From positions 1-62,872 of the forward strand of contig JAGQYO010000002.1 of assembly GCA_020435995.1 (NCBI GenBank): a DNA stretch of 62,872 nucleotides, given 5' to 3'. This stretch comes from Flavobacteriales bacterium (GTDB lineage Bacteria > Bacteroidota > Bacteroidia > Flavobacteriales_G > Salibacteraceae). The stretch's first letter is position 1. Each line of letters begins with the position of its first letter. The translations under genes were made by a program, and so were the position numbers. The notes beneath the pieces were generated by a model, which saw nothing but the letters and a program-made list of their open reading frames with translations, was not told where the DNA came from and made no database searches. Below are positions 7,995-16,609 of this stretch, piece after piece.

Positions 7995-8753
7995 ATGCTA
8001 TCGATAAAGAATTTAAAAGCAAGTGTTGAAGGGAAACAAATCCTCAACGGACTGAACCTCGAAATTAAGGCAGGCGAAGTACACGCCATAATGGGCCCCA
8101 ACGGCTCAGGTAAAAGTACCCTTGCTGCGGTATTGGCTGGAAGAGAAGATTTTACAGTAGAAGGCGGAGAAGTGACTTTCGACGGAAAGAACATTCTTGA
8201 ATTGGCTCCAGAAGAACGGGCCGCCGAAGGACTGTTTTTAGCTTTTCAGTACCCGATTGAAATTCCAGGTGTGAGCAACATCAATTTTTTAAAAACCGCT
8301 ATCAACGAAGTTCGAGAATATAAAGGACTCGAAAAAATGACAGCTAAAGATTTTTTGAAGCGGCTGAAGGAAAAGAAAGAATTGGTTGAATTAAAAGATG
8401 GCTTGGCCAACAGGTCGGTAAATGAGGGTTTTTCGGGAGGCGAGAAAAAACGGAATGAAATTTTTCAAATGGCCATGCTCGAGCCCAAGTTGGCTATTTT
8501 AGATGAAACCGATTCTGGTTTGGATATCGATGCGCTTCGCATAGTGGCCAATGGGGTAAATCGACTTAAAACAAAAGATAACGCTACAATCGTAATTACT
8601 CACTACCAAAGGTTGTTGGATTATATCGTTCCTGATTTTGTACATGTGCTTTACCAAGGAAAAATTGTAAAAACAGGTGGAAAAGAATTAGCCTTAGAGC
8701 TTGAAGAAAAGGGTTACGATTGGTTGACCAAAAATGAGAAAGAGCTAGCATAA
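7995..8753 (+). CDS. sufC: Fe-S cluster assembly ATPase SufC
   Basis: A 252-residue ABC-type ATPase that powers the SufBCD scaffold. Walker A is GPNGSGKST at 34-42, the signature is FSGGEKKRNE, and Walker B runs into the D-loop as LAILDETDSGLD. The H-loop His is in ITHYQRLLDY. The TAATG junction shows the stop codon overlapping the sufD start by one base, so the two are translationally coupled. The 156-base leader carries the palindromic repeat. Confidence 0.97.
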   Translation: MLSIKNLKASVEGKQILNGLNLEIKAGEVHAIMGPNGSGKSTLAAVLAGREDFTVEGGEVTFDGKNILELAPEERAAEGLFLAFQYPIEIPGVSNINFLKTAINEVREYKGLEKMTAKDFLKRLKEKKELVELKDGLANRSVNEGFSGGEKKRNEIFQMAMLEPKLAILDETDSGLDIDALRIVANGVNRLKTKDNATIVITHYQRLLDYIVPDFVHVLYQGKIVKTGGKELALELEEKGYDWLTKNEKELA

Positions 8754-9979
8754 TGGATGTTGTATCAATGGATAAAAAAGAGCTTTTTCTTGAACAATTT
8801 CGAGTTTCCGAGGGGGTTCATGGAGTAAGCAAGTCGGCGGAATTAGCCTTGTTAGAACTTCCATTTCCGAATACGCGAGAAGAATATTGGAAGTACACTA
8901 GGCTCACAAAAATTCAAAACGGGAACTTTTTACTTGATGAGAATCCATCATTTGAGCCAATTCTTACTGAGTTTGGCGACGCATTCACATTCAATTGTGT
9001 TAATGGTTTTTTTGAAGATTCGGATGTAAAATTACCGATTGGTGTACAGTCTAAAGTAATTGAAGAGATTCGTGATCCACTTGTGGAATATCAATATGAG
9101 TTCTTTAGTGCGCTCAACACGGCCTATTTCACGTCCGGAATCCGAATTAAATTGGAGCCAAAAATGAAATTGGATAAACCCATTTTAATCAATTTTGTCT
9201 CCACTGGAAATGCCATTCAGGCACAACCTCGGTTAGAAATTGTGTTGGGCGAGGGCGCGTCAGCAGCGGTAATTATTAACTTTCAAAACCAAAATGCCAC
9301 AGAACATATTACCAATGTGGTTTCGGAAATGAAGGTAAGTAAAAACGCCAGCCTTCAGGTGCATCAGCTCCAGCAATCGGGCGATGATAATTATTTGATT
9401 AACACCACCGAGGTTCTACAAAAACGGGATTCTAAGTTTTCAATTCACACCATGAGTCTTGAAGGAAAAATATTGCGAAACAACCTCAATATTGCTGTAG
9501 ATGGCCAAAACTGCGAGACTAGATTAAACGGAGTTTATTTGGTTTCTGGCACCCAACATGTTGATAACCACACTTATGTAGATCACAAAAAACCCAATTG
9601 CAATTCGAGTGAGAATTATAAAGGAATCATAGACGATAAAGCTACGGCTGTGTTTAATGGAAAGGTGATGGTGCAGCCCGATGCGCAGAAAATTAACGCC
9701 TTTCAGAGCAACCAAAATATTTTGTTGAGCGATGATGCCACAATAAACTCAAAACCCGAGTTGGAAATCTATGCCGACGATGTTCAGTGCTCTCATGGAT
9801 CTACAACTGGGCAACTAGATGAGGAAGCCTTGTTTTACTTGCGTTCGAGAGGAGTGAGTGAAAAAAGCGCCAAGAAAATGCTGATTAGGGCATTTGTATT
9901 TGATGTACTCGAAGAAATTGAATTAGAGGTTTTTAAATATCACGTGGAGGGCCTAGTCGAGGAGAAATTTGGGGTTTGA
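8753..9979 (+). CDS. sufD: Fe-S cluster assembly protein SufD
   Basis: A 408-residue paralogue of SufB and third member of the SufBCD complex, involved in iron acquisition for cluster building. The SufB/SufD C-terminal signature is clear: CSHGSTTGQLDEEALFYLRSRG, of which the central HGSTTGQLDEEALFYL is best conserved. Coupled to sufC by a one-base overlap. An in-frame Met five residues further in (MDKKEL) could also serve as the start. The gene is followed by an inverted-repeat-flanked cassette rather than directly by sufS. Confidence 0.95.
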   Translation: MDVVSMDKKELFLEQFRVSEGVHGVSKSAELALLELPFPNTREEYWKYTRLTKIQNGNFLLDENPSFEPILTEFGDAFTFNCVNGFFEDSDVKLPIGVQSKVIEEIRDPLVEYQYEFFSALNTAYFTSGIRIKLEPKMKLDKPILINFVSTGNAIQAQPRLEIVLGEGASAAVIINFQNQNATEHITNVVSEMKVSKNASLQVHQLQQSGDDNYLINTTEVLQKRDSKFSIHTMSLEGKILRNNLNIAVDGQNCETRLNGVYLVSGTQHVDNHTYVDHKKPNCNSSENYKGIIDDKATAVFNGKVMVQPDAQKINAFQSNQNILLSDDATINSKPELEIYADDVQCSHGSTTGQLDEEALFYLRSRGVSEKSAKKMLIRAFVFDVLEEIELEVFKYHVEGLVEEKFGV

Positions 9980-9986
9980 GTTTGAG

Positions 9987-10001
9987 AACATCGAACAAGG
10001 A
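9987..10001. repeat. Left arm of 15-nt inverted repeat flanking the four-helix-bundle gene
   Basis: AACATCGAACAAGGA here is the exact reverse complement of TCCTTGTTCGATGTT at 10437-10451. The two arms enclose the four-helix-bundle gene and little else. The left arm begins 8 bases after the sufD stop codon. Confidence 0.8.
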
Positions 10002-10046
10002 TCAAAGAAGTGAGAAAGTTGAACAACAAATAAGATTGATAAATTA

Positions 10047-10415
10047 GTGAAGTTTGATTTAGAAGATAGAATAATTGAGTATTCTTCAATGGTTATTGGA
10101 TTTTCAAAGACCCTGTCCAATAACTACGTAACAAATTATCTTTCAAATCAAATGGTTAGGTCAGGCTTATCACCGGCTTTGAATTATGCTGAGGCGCAAG
10201 GTGGAGAATCAAGAAAGGACTTCGTTCATAAAATGAAAATCACCTTAAAGGAATTAGGAGAAACAAGAATGAACCTCAAAATAATTGAGCGCTCAAGTTT
10301 ATCCTCAGAAGTTGAAATTTTGACAAAACTTATTGAAGAGAATAATCAGCTCATTTCAATTTTTGTAAAAAGCATTGAAACTGCTAAAAGAAATTTGGAA
10401 AATGAAAAGTCATAA
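10047..10415 (+). CDS. Four-helix-bundle protein (23S rRNA intervening-sequence protein family)
   Basis: A 122-residue helical protein of the four-helix-bundle family (TIGR02436, S23/IVP-like). This family is best known from intervening sequences inserted in 23S rRNA genes and from many scattered chromosomal copies in Bacteroidota. Visible family segments are the N-terminal FDLEDRIIEYSSMVI, the NYAEAQGGESRKDFVHKM stretch with the conserved Glu/Ser region, and the LKELGETRMNLKII helix. The start is GTG. A perfect 15-nt inverted repeat encloses it, and it interrupts the suf operon between sufD and sufS in the operon direction. Its biochemical role is unknown; an SUF function is unlikely. Confidence 0.85.
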   Translation: MKFDLEDRIIEYSSMVIGFSKTLSNNYVTNYLSNQMVRSGLSPALNYAEAQGGESRKDFVHKMKITLKELGETRMNLKIIERSSLSSEVEILTKLIEENNQLISIFVKSIETAKRNLENEKS

Positions 10416-10436
10416 CTACAGTTCATATTTCATTTT

Positions 10437-10451
10437 TCCTTGTTCGATGTT
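10437..10451. repeat. Right arm of 15-nt inverted repeat flanking the four-helix-bundle gene
   Basis: TCCTTGTTCGATGTT is a perfect reverse complement of 9987-10001. It ends 11 bases before the sufS start codon at 10463, so it lies in the sufS leader. Confidence 0.8.
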
Positions 10452-10462
10452 TAATATTCAAA

Positions 10463-11692
10463 ATGAACAAAATAATGCTTGATTTAAGTAAAATCAGAAA
10501 AGATTTTCCAATTCTTCACCAAGAAGTAAATGGCAAGCCTCTCATCTATTTTGACAATGCCGCGTCTACCCAAAAGCCAAAGGCGGTTATTGATCGAATT
10601 TCGAGATATTATGCTCAAGAGCATTCAAATATCCATAGAGGAGTTCATTCACTTTCAGCGGCCGCCACAGAAGAATACGAATTAGCCAGAAAAACCATCC
10701 AACAACATTTAAACGCATCCCACGACCACGAAATTATTTTTACAAAAGGCACAACCGATGGCATCAATTTAGTTGCGAACGGGTTTGCTAAAAGTATTTT
10801 AAAACCTGGTGATGAGGTGTTAATCTCTGAACTGGAACACCATTCCAATATTGTACCTTGGCAACTGGCTTGTGAAAGTTCGGGGGCAAAGCTGAAAGTA
10901 ATTCCCATCTCAGATTCTGGAGAGTGGATTATGAAGGATTTTTATAAGCTTCTTTCAAAGAAAACCAAGATTGTTGCCGTGAATCATGTTTCTAATGCGC
11001 TTGGAACCATTAACCCTGTAAATGATGTAGTTGACACAGCACATCGTATGGGTGTTCCTGTATTATTAGATGGAGCTCAAGCTGCACCCCACATGAATGT
11101 GGATGTAAAGGCCTTAAATTGTGACTTTTATGTACTCTCAGGACATAAATTATTTGGTCCAACAGGTGTAGGAGTTTTGTACGGTAAGGAAGAGTGGTTG
11201 AACAAACTTCCCCCTTACCAGGGTGGCGGCGATATGATAAAATCGGTTTCATTTGAAAAAACAGAATATAATGAGCTTCCATTTAAATTTGAAGCGGGAA
11301 CTCCTCATATTGCCGGCGTTTTAGGAATGAAAACTGCCATCGATTATTGCAATGCGATTGGTTTTGATGCGATCGCAAAATATGAGCATGAGTTACTTGA
11401 ATATGGAAGCAAAAAATTGTCGTCGATAGAAGGATTAACTATATATGGTACGGCGGAAAATAAAGCTTCGGTGATCTCCTTTTTAATTGATGAAATTCAT
11501 CCTTATGATACAGGTACTATTCTAGACAAATTGGGAATAGCAGTCAGAACGGGTCATCATTGTACAGAGCCCATCATGACAAGATTTGGAATACCAGGTA
11601 CTGTGCGTGCTTCATTTGCATTCTACAATACCAAAGAAGAAATTGATGTACTCTATGAAGGTTTGTTGAGGGTAAAAAAAATGTTTGAATAA
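10463..11692 (+). CDS. sufS: Cysteine desulfurase SufS
   Basis: A 409-residue PLP enzyme that takes sulfur from L-cysteine (giving alanine) and hands it to SufE as persulfide. The PLP lysine is Lys229 in SGHKLFGP, the N-terminal YFDNAASTQKP block is typical, and the active Cys367 is in RTGHHCTEP, the group II (SufS) pattern. An internal Met5 (MLDLSK) is an alternative start. The leader contains the right arm of the inverted repeat; the gene is followed after 31 bases by a GxxExxY gene. Confidence 0.96.
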   Translation: MNKIMLDLSKIRKDFPILHQEVNGKPLIYFDNAASTQKPKAVIDRISRYYAQEHSNIHRGVHSLSAAATEEYELARKTIQQHLNASHDHEIIFTKGTTDGINLVANGFAKSILKPGDEVLISELEHHSNIVPWQLACESSGAKLKVIPISDSGEWIMKDFYKLLSKKTKIVAVNHVSNALGTINPVNDVVDTAHRMGVPVLLDGAQAAPHMNVDVKALNCDFYVLSGHKLFGPTGVGVLYGKEEWLNKLPPYQGGGDMIKSVSFEKTEYNELPFKFEAGTPHIAGVLGMKTAIDYCNAIGFDAIAKYEHELLEYGSKKLSSIEGLTIYGTAENKASVISFLIDEIHPYDTGTILDKLGIAVRTGHHCTEPIMTRFGIPGTVRASFAFYNTKEEIDVLYEGLLRVKKMFE

Positions 11693-11700
11693 TGATTGAC

Positions 11701-11719
11701 CCCGCAGATGAACGCAGAT
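11701..11719. repeat. Left arm of imperfect inverted repeat flanking the GxxExxY gene
   Basis: CCCGCAGAT-GAA-CGCAGAT begins 8 bases after the sufS stop. Its reverse complement, with a small change in the middle (CT in place of GAA), occurs as ATCTGCGAGATCTGCGGG at 12127-12144 and in the two further copies downstream of the gene. Confidence 0.7.
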
Positions 11720-11723
11720 CACA

Positions 11724-12101
11724 ATGACTGAGAATAAGATTTCATATGAAATACGAGGGGCTATTTTCGACGTTTACAATGAATTGGGCCCAGGATTGTT
11801 GGAGTCAGTTTATCAATCGGCACTTTTGTTTGAGTTAATTGAACGAGGATTAAATGTTAAATCGGAAGTTCCACTACCGGTAGTGTACAAGGAGAAAAAA
11901 TTAGAATTGGGGTATCGGCTTGATTTATTGGTTAATGATTTGGTAATCATAGAAATTAAGTCTGTTGAAATGCTGATGAACGTTCATCATAAACAATTGC
12001 TCACTTATTTAAAATTGACTGGATTGAAATTGGGCATATTGGTAAATTTTAATGAAGACCAAATAGAAGAGGGAATTTATAGAAAAGTAAATGGATTATA
12101 A
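11724..12101 (+). CDS. GxxExxY protein (PD-(D/E)XK nuclease-like)
   Basis: A 125-residue member of the GxxExxY family (PF13366 type). The name-giving motif is present as GLLESVY near residue 24, and a PD-(D/E)XK-like core follows: Asp in YRLDLLV and E-I-K in VIIEIKS. These small proteins are scattered in many copies through Bacteroidota genomes; no function is established, though the fold suggests nuclease ancestry. It lies between sufS and sufE, in operon direction, bracketed by inverted repeats and a 44-nt tandem repeat, which suggests an inserted cassette. Confidence 0.9.
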   Translation: MTENKISYEIRGAIFDVYNELGPGLLESVYQSALLFELIERGLNVKSEVPLPVVYKEKKLELGYRLDLLVNDLVIIEIKSVEMLMNVHHKQLLTYLKLTGLKLGILVNFNEDQIEEGIYRKVNGL

Positions 12102-12120
12102 AACTAGTAGAATTTGATTC

Positions 12121-12233
12121 GCGAAAATCTGCGAGATCTGCGGGACTTCGTCTTTGACTTTTCAGCGAAAATCTGCGAGATCTGCGGGACTTCGTCTTTG
12201 ACTTTTCAGCGAAAATCTGCGAGATCTGCGGGA
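12121..12233 (+). repeat. 44-nt tandem repeat, about 2.6 copies, before sufE
   Basis: Copies start at 12121, 12165 and 12209 and appear identical; the third is cut after 25 bases. Each unit begins GCGAAAATCTGCGAGATCTG and contains the right-hand inverted-repeat arm of the GxxExxY cassette. The array is contiguous with no spacers, so it is not a CRISPR. It forms most of the sufE leader and could vary in copy number. Confidence 0.9.
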
Positions 12234-12245
12234 GAAATAAAATAA

Positions 12246-12668
12246 ATGACAATAAACGATAGACAAAACGAATTAATTGAAGAATTCTCCATGTTCGACG
12301 ACTGGATGGAGAAGTACGAGTACATCATCGATTTAGGTAAAGAAGTAACCGGTATTGCTGATGATTTAAAAACGGATGATTATCTAGTTAAGGGTTGCCA
12401 AAGTAGGGTATGGCTTATACCTTCAAATAAAAGCGGAAGAGTTTATTTTGATGCCGATTCGGATGCTATAATTACCAGAGGATTGGTAGGGATGGTTACA
12501 CGTGTTTTGAGTGATGCTACCCCCAAAGAAATCCTAGAATCTGATTTATTTTTTGTGGATAAAATTGGACTAAAAGAACATTTATCGCCCACCAGATCAA
12601 ACGGCTTGGTATCGATGATTAAGAAAATAAAAACATACGCATTAGCTTATACAGCAAAAGCAAATTGA
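12246..12668 (+). CDS. sufE: Sulfur acceptor protein SufE
   Basis: A 140-residue partner of SufS. It receives persulfide on Cys51, which sits in the family motif VKGCQSRVW, and passes it to SufB. Length and C-terminal helix region are typical. The ATG follows the 44-nt repeat array by 12 bases; the DUF59 gene starts one base after its stop codon, so the two are tightly coupled. Confidence 0.96.
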   Translation: MTINDRQNELIEEFSMFDDWMEKYEYIIDLGKEVTGIADDLKTDDYLVKGCQSRVWLIPSNKSGRVYFDADSDAIITRGLVGMVTRVLSDATPKEILESDLFFVDKIGLKEHLSPTRSNGLVSMIKKIKTYALAYTAKAN

Positions 12669-12669
12669 C

Positions 12670-12981
12670 ATGGACAAAAGAACCTTAGAGAATACGATAA
12701 TTGAAGTACTCAAAACGGTTTATGACCCGGAAATTCCCGTGGATATTTATGAACTTGGTTTGATTTATGACATTAAAGTGAATGATGATTATCACGCGGA
12801 TGTATTGATGACTTTGACTTCACCGAGTTGCCCGGTAGCTGAAAGCCTCCCAGAGGAGGTTGAGCAAAAAATAGCTGGAATTTATGGGTTGACAGGTGCT
12901 AAGGTAAAAATCACTTTTGAACCGCCTTGGGAAAAAGACATGATGAGTGAAGAAGCTCAACTTGAATTGGGTTTTATGTAA
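12670..12981 (+). CDS. sufT: SUF-associated DUF59/MIP18-family protein (SufT-like)
   Basis: A 103-residue MIP18-family protein. The hallmark blocks are VYDPEIPVDIYELGLIYDI (residues 17-35) and the TSPSCPVAES segment with the conserved cysteine. Family members, including SufT, act as accessory factors in Fe-S maturation. The ATG comes one base after sufE. The symbol sufT is given from position and family; the exact role has not been tested in this lineage. Confidence 0.88.
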   Translation: MDKRTLENTIIEVLKTVYDPEIPVDIYELGLIYDIKVNDDYHADVLMTLTSPSCPVAESLPEEVEQKIAGIYGLTGAKVKITFEPPWEKDMMSEEAQLELGFM

Positions 12982-13031
12982 AAGGCTATTCCGCAAAAGA
13001 GTAATCCTCTGCGCCACTCTGGATAACAAAA

Positions 13032-13544
13032 ATGGAAAACGAAAAAGAAATTATAAATCGTGTGGCGATGTCGGGACTTGTCCAGCTCGACATGGCCGAT
13101 TTTTTTCCGAACGAGGAAATTATTGAGTACGATATTGCCCAAAATCTGTGGCAAGGAATCGCCCTTAAGGAAAAAGATTTTCGTGATTTTATTGTAGCTA
13201 ATGATTGGTCCATGTATTCCAACAAACATGTGGCGTTAACCTGCTCAGCTGATGCCATCATTCCAAGTTGGGCATACATGCTCCTTTCGGCGGCCCTTCA
13301 ACCTTATGCGATCACAATTTCTTTTGGCACAAAAAGCGAAGTAGAGCAAATACTTCTAATATCCAACATCAATAAAATCATCGCTTCTAACTATCAAGAC
13401 ACCCGAGTTGTCATTAAAGGTTGCAGCGATAGCGTTGTGTCAGAAGGAGCATGGGTAGCCATCACCTATAAATTACAGCCTGTAGTGAAATCGTTAATGT
13501 TTGGTGAGCCATGTTCAACGGTTCCTATTTTTAAGAAAAAGTAA
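13032..13544 (+). CDS. DUF2480 family protein
   Basis: A 170-residue protein matching the Bacteroidota DUF2480 family, which is often the last member of SUF operons in this phylum. Recognisable stretches are the N-terminal IINRVAMSGLVQLDMADFFP and the C-terminal VIKGCSDSVVSEGAWVAIT. No enzymatic motif or membrane segment is visible. It starts 50 bases after the DUF59 gene. The function is unknown; synteny links it to Fe-S assembly. Confidence 0.85.
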   Translation: MENEKEIINRVAMSGLVQLDMADFFPNEEIIEYDIAQNLWQGIALKEKDFRDFIVANDWSMYSNKHVALTCSADAIIPSWAYMLLSAALQPYAITISFGTKSEVEQILLISNINKIIASNYQDTRVVIKGCSDSVVSEGAWVAITYKLQPVVKSLMFGEPCSTVPIFKKK

Positions 13545-13612
13545 ATATTTACCGTTCATTTTTACTAACCTACCGCTCGATTACTTTTCGAGACAATGAG
13601 AACTTCTGCGGA

Positions 13613-15826
13613 GTGCCGTTCGTACAAAATGTTCTACTTTCATTTTTAAAATTCGGATTGAAATATCTGCTCATCATACTATTCTTTAACTTTTTGTTCG
13701 CTAGCCAAGGACAAGAAGCTCTTTTCAATCAGTTCACCACAAAGGACGGCCTACTTAGCAATAAGGTTTACGACATAGTTCAAGATTCGAAGGGCAATTT
13801 ATGGTTTGCCACCAGTAAGGGAATTGCGAAACTCGAAGGTTTTGATTTTATAAAATACGCCGCCGGAAACGATTTTGTGGGAGATGAGCTAATCGGGCTT
13901 CACAAGGGCAAGAGTGGTGAACTATGGGCCTACAGTTCTTTGGGAAATATCTATACGCTTAAAGGCAATCAATTTAGGGCAATTGCTCTCAACAATCAGA
14001 TAGATCTTGTGTGGGGAGGAAAAATCGTAAACTGTTTTACTTCTGACCCTTATGGCAATTTGTTTTTAGGTTCAGTAATACCGGGGGAATTACTTGAGGT
14101 AAATCGCCAGAATAAAACCGTTACGGCCATTCCAGTTTCCCGAAAAACGGGATTTGTAGTTCGCGAAGTTGCCGATGGTGCATTTGTATTTGGAACATCA
14201 AGTTCAAAAGGTCAAGAAAATATGCTGCTTTTTGAGGGTAAAAACGGTGTTTTTGAAGTGAATTTGGGAGCCGAAGCTGGCTTTTCAAAATCGAGATTCC
14301 TAAAAAGAAAAAACGGGAACTACCTGTTTGCAGTGGGAAGCGAGGTCATTGATTTTAATTCCAAAGCCATTACTTCGAGATTGTTCGTCGAAAAATCGGT
14401 AGAATCTATTTTAGAAGATAGCGAAGGTAAAATTTGGATTGGACTACGTCAAGGTGGTGTGATTTGCTTCCCCAATTCCGAAATTTCCTCCCTCAACAGA
14501 ATTGAATATCTAGGTAAGCAAACCGTAACATCTATTTATGAGGACAATGCCCGAAATCTATGGTTTGCTACTGAAGAAAATGGTGTTTATCACCTCGCAT
14601 TAAGTCCACAAATTAACTATTCAGCACCAGAATTATCAAGTAGCTCAGATTCAACACGCACAAGATCGGTACAGGCTGTTGAGCTAAGCGCAACTTCTGG
14701 ACAATTGAATTTGACCAACCAAGAAACTTTTGATACCATAGCACCAAAGGTATTTTTCAGTGGAATTGAAATCAATAACAGGGATACCACCATTCTAACC
14801 AAATATGACTTAACAGCCGATCAAAATTTTTTAAAAATTGGATTTGTGGGTTCTGCCTTAGGCAATCCTGGGCTTTTTCAATACAAATACCGAATGCTTG
14901 GCGTAGATAAAGATTGGGTGTATAGCAGTTCTAATGTAGTTCAGTACACCATGCTACCACCAGGAAAATATATATTCGAAGTAAGCGCTATGAGCAAAGG
15001 TGGCAAATGGAGTCTACAGCCAGCTAATATTGAGTTTGTTATTCACCCTAAGTTCTACCAAACCGTATGGTTTAAAATAGGATCAGCCTTATTTGGTATC
15101 GCCATTCTGGTTCTGGGTTTGTTTCTTTATGTAAGCCGAATTAAACAAAAAGAAAGTGAAAAACTGAGCTTAGGTAAAAAGATAGCCGATCTCGAATTAA
15201 GCGCATTACGCGCCCAGATGAATCCACATTTTATATTCAATACATTGAGCTCTATTCAACATTTTGTGGCTACCAACAATACCGAAGAAGCCCTGCGTTA
15301 TCTTTCAAAGTTTGCCAAGTTGATGCGGGTAATTTTGGACAACAGCAAACGAAAGGAAATTCCTGTAAAGGATGAGGTAATGGCCATCTCGCTATACTTG
15401 GAGCTAGAAAAACTGCGGTTTAAGAATAAATTTGATTTTGAGGTTTTAGTGTCCGACAACCTTGACCAATCCTACGATCACATTCCTTCCATGCTTGTTC
15501 AGCCTTATATCGAAAATGCCATACTTCACGGCATAATGAATAAAAGAGGAAAAGGGCATATTCGATTAGAATTTCATCGCGAAAATGGACATTTGATTTG
15601 CCTTGTTGAAGACAATGGAATTGGAAGAGAAGCGGCTCGGGTGATAAACGAAAGCAAACCAAATAAACACAAAAGCCAAGGGATGCTGATCACCAAGGAT
15701 AGGCTTGATATAATTAATAAAGTAAACGAGAGTAACCTGAGTGTAGAAATAACAGATTTAAACCCTGACGAAGCCGAAACCGGTACCAAGGTCAAGATTT
15801 ATATACCATTACAAAATACAGATTGA
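13613..15826 (+). CDS. LytS-type sensor histidine kinase with beta-propeller sensor domain
   Basis: A 737-residue inner-membrane sensor kinase. An N-terminal signal/anchor (about 15-32) is followed by a periplasmic two-component-regulator propeller (for example GNLWFATSKGIAKL, GKIWIGLRQGGVICF, NLWFATEENGVYHL). Next come a Y_Y_Y domain (about 415-475), one membrane helix near 485-507, and a His_kinase (PF06580) domain. The phosphoacceptor is His539 in NPHFIFN; the N box is YIENAILHG and the G box DNGIGR. The GTG start was chosen because the nearby ATG at 13596 is in another frame and stops quickly. The response regulator begins one base after the stop, so the two form an operon. The ligand is unknown. 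Confidence 0.92.
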   Translation: MPFVQNVLLSFLKFGLKYLLIILFFNFLFASQGQEALFNQFTTKDGLLSNKVYDIVQDSKGNLWFATSKGIAKLEGFDFIKYAAGNDFVGDELIGLHKGKSGELWAYSSLGNIYTLKGNQFRAIALNNQIDLVWGGKIVNCFTSDPYGNLFLGSVIPGELLEVNRQNKTVTAIPVSRKTGFVVREVADGAFVFGTSSSKGQENMLLFEGKNGVFEVNLGAEAGFSKSRFLKRKNGNYLFAVGSEVIDFNSKAITSRLFVEKSVESILEDSEGKIWIGLRQGGVICFPNSEISSLNRIEYLGKQTVTSIYEDNARNLWFATEENGVYHLALSPQINYSAPELSSSSDSTRTRSVQAVELSATSGQLNLTNQETFDTIAPKVFFSGIEINNRDTTILTKYDLTADQNFLKIGFVGSALGNPGLFQYKYRMLGVDKDWVYSSSNVVQYTMLPPGKYIFEVSAMSKGGKWSLQPANIEFVIHPKFYQTVWFKIGSALFGIAILVLGLFLYVSRIKQKESEKLSLGKKIADLELSALRAQMNPHFIFNTLSSIQHFVATNNTEEALRYLSKFAKLMRVILDNSKRKEIPVKDEVMAISLYLELEKLRFKNKFDFEVLVSDNLDQSYDHIPSMLVQPYIENAILHGIMNKRGKGHIRLEFHRENGHLICLVEDNGIGREAARVINESKPNKHKSQGMLITKDRLDIINKVNESNLSVEITDLNPDEAETGTKVKIYIPLQNTD

Positions 15827-15827
15827 T

Positions 15828-16595
15828 ATGGACGCAACTAGAGTGATAATAGTGGACGACGAAGAGGGAGCAAGAGAGTCTCTTAGCAACTTATTGGAGA
15901 AATATGTAGACAACGTGAAGGTGGTGGCTAAGTCTGAAAATATCGCTTCCGGGTTGGAAAAAATCACGAAATACACACCCGAATTGGTATTCCTTGATAT
16001 AGAAATGCCTTTCGGATCTGGCTTTGAATTACTTGAGCGTATGAAACCTGTGAATTTCAACATCATTTTTGTGACTGCTTATGATCATTATGCACTCAAG
16101 GCGATTAAGTTTTCGGCCCTTGATTATTTGCTAAAACCCGTAGATATTGACGAGCTTCGGACGGCTGTAAAAAAACATCAATTAGAATCTGGAAACAAGT
16201 CGGAGGCCAGCTACAACAACTTATTAGAGAATTTAAAAGCCGATGACCAAGAAAAAAAACTTGCCATACCCGATAGCCATGGTATCACATTTTTAAAGAT
16301 TAACGACATTATACGGTGCGAGTCGGACGGAAACTACACGAGAATATTTATGAAAGAAGGCAAACCTATTTTGGCTTCAAAAACTTTGGGTGAGTATGAA
16401 CATTTGCTGGAAGGGGAAAGTTTTTTTAGAGTTCATCGAAGTCATTTGGTTAACTTAATGCACATTAAAAAATACCTCAAAGGCGATGGTAGCTACATTG
16501 TACTTAGCGACGATACCAAAGTAGATGTAAGTAGAAGAAAGAAGTCCGCTTTTTTAGAAGTTTTGAATCAATTTAACCACTGGGATGCCGTTTAA
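15828..16595 (+). CDS. LytTR-family response regulator
   Basis: A 255-residue response regulator with a receiver domain at 1-125 (phosphoacceptor Asp57 in LVFLDIEMP, acidic pocket VDDEE at 9-13, Lys in LLKPVD). A LytTR DNA-binding domain occupies about 145-250, with the SDGNYTRIF and FFRVHRSHLVN blocks. It is the evident partner of the upstream kinase, which ends one base before the ATG. Targets are unknown. The 3' region contains several hairpins and a strong terminator. Confidence 0.94.
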   Translation: MDATRVIIVDDEEGARESLSNLLEKYVDNVKVVAKSENIASGLEKITKYTPELVFLDIEMPFGSGFELLERMKPVNFNIIFVTAYDHYALKAIKFSALDYLLKPVDIDELRTAVKKHQLESGNKSEASYNNLLENLKADDQEKKLAIPDSHGITFLKINDIIRCESDGNYTRIFMKEGKPILASKTLGEYEHLLEGESFFRVHRSHLVNLMHIKKYLKGDGSYIVLSDDTKVDVSRRKKSAFLEVLNQFNHWDAV

Positions 16596-16609
16596 TAAGT
16601 GAGTCAAAC

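Noticed and set aside
12121-12233. The 44-nt repeats looked like a short CRISPR array
   Set aside because: The copies are contiguous and identical with no spacers, and no cas gene is near.
9987-12233. The repeat-bracketed genes in the SUF operon could be insertion sequences
   Set aside because: No transposase and no clear target-site duplication; the repeats are much shorter or more degenerate than IS ends.
13596-13649. ATG at 13596 as the start of the sensor kinase
   Set aside because: It is in a different frame and meets a stop after 17 codons; the kinase frame opens with GTG at 13613.
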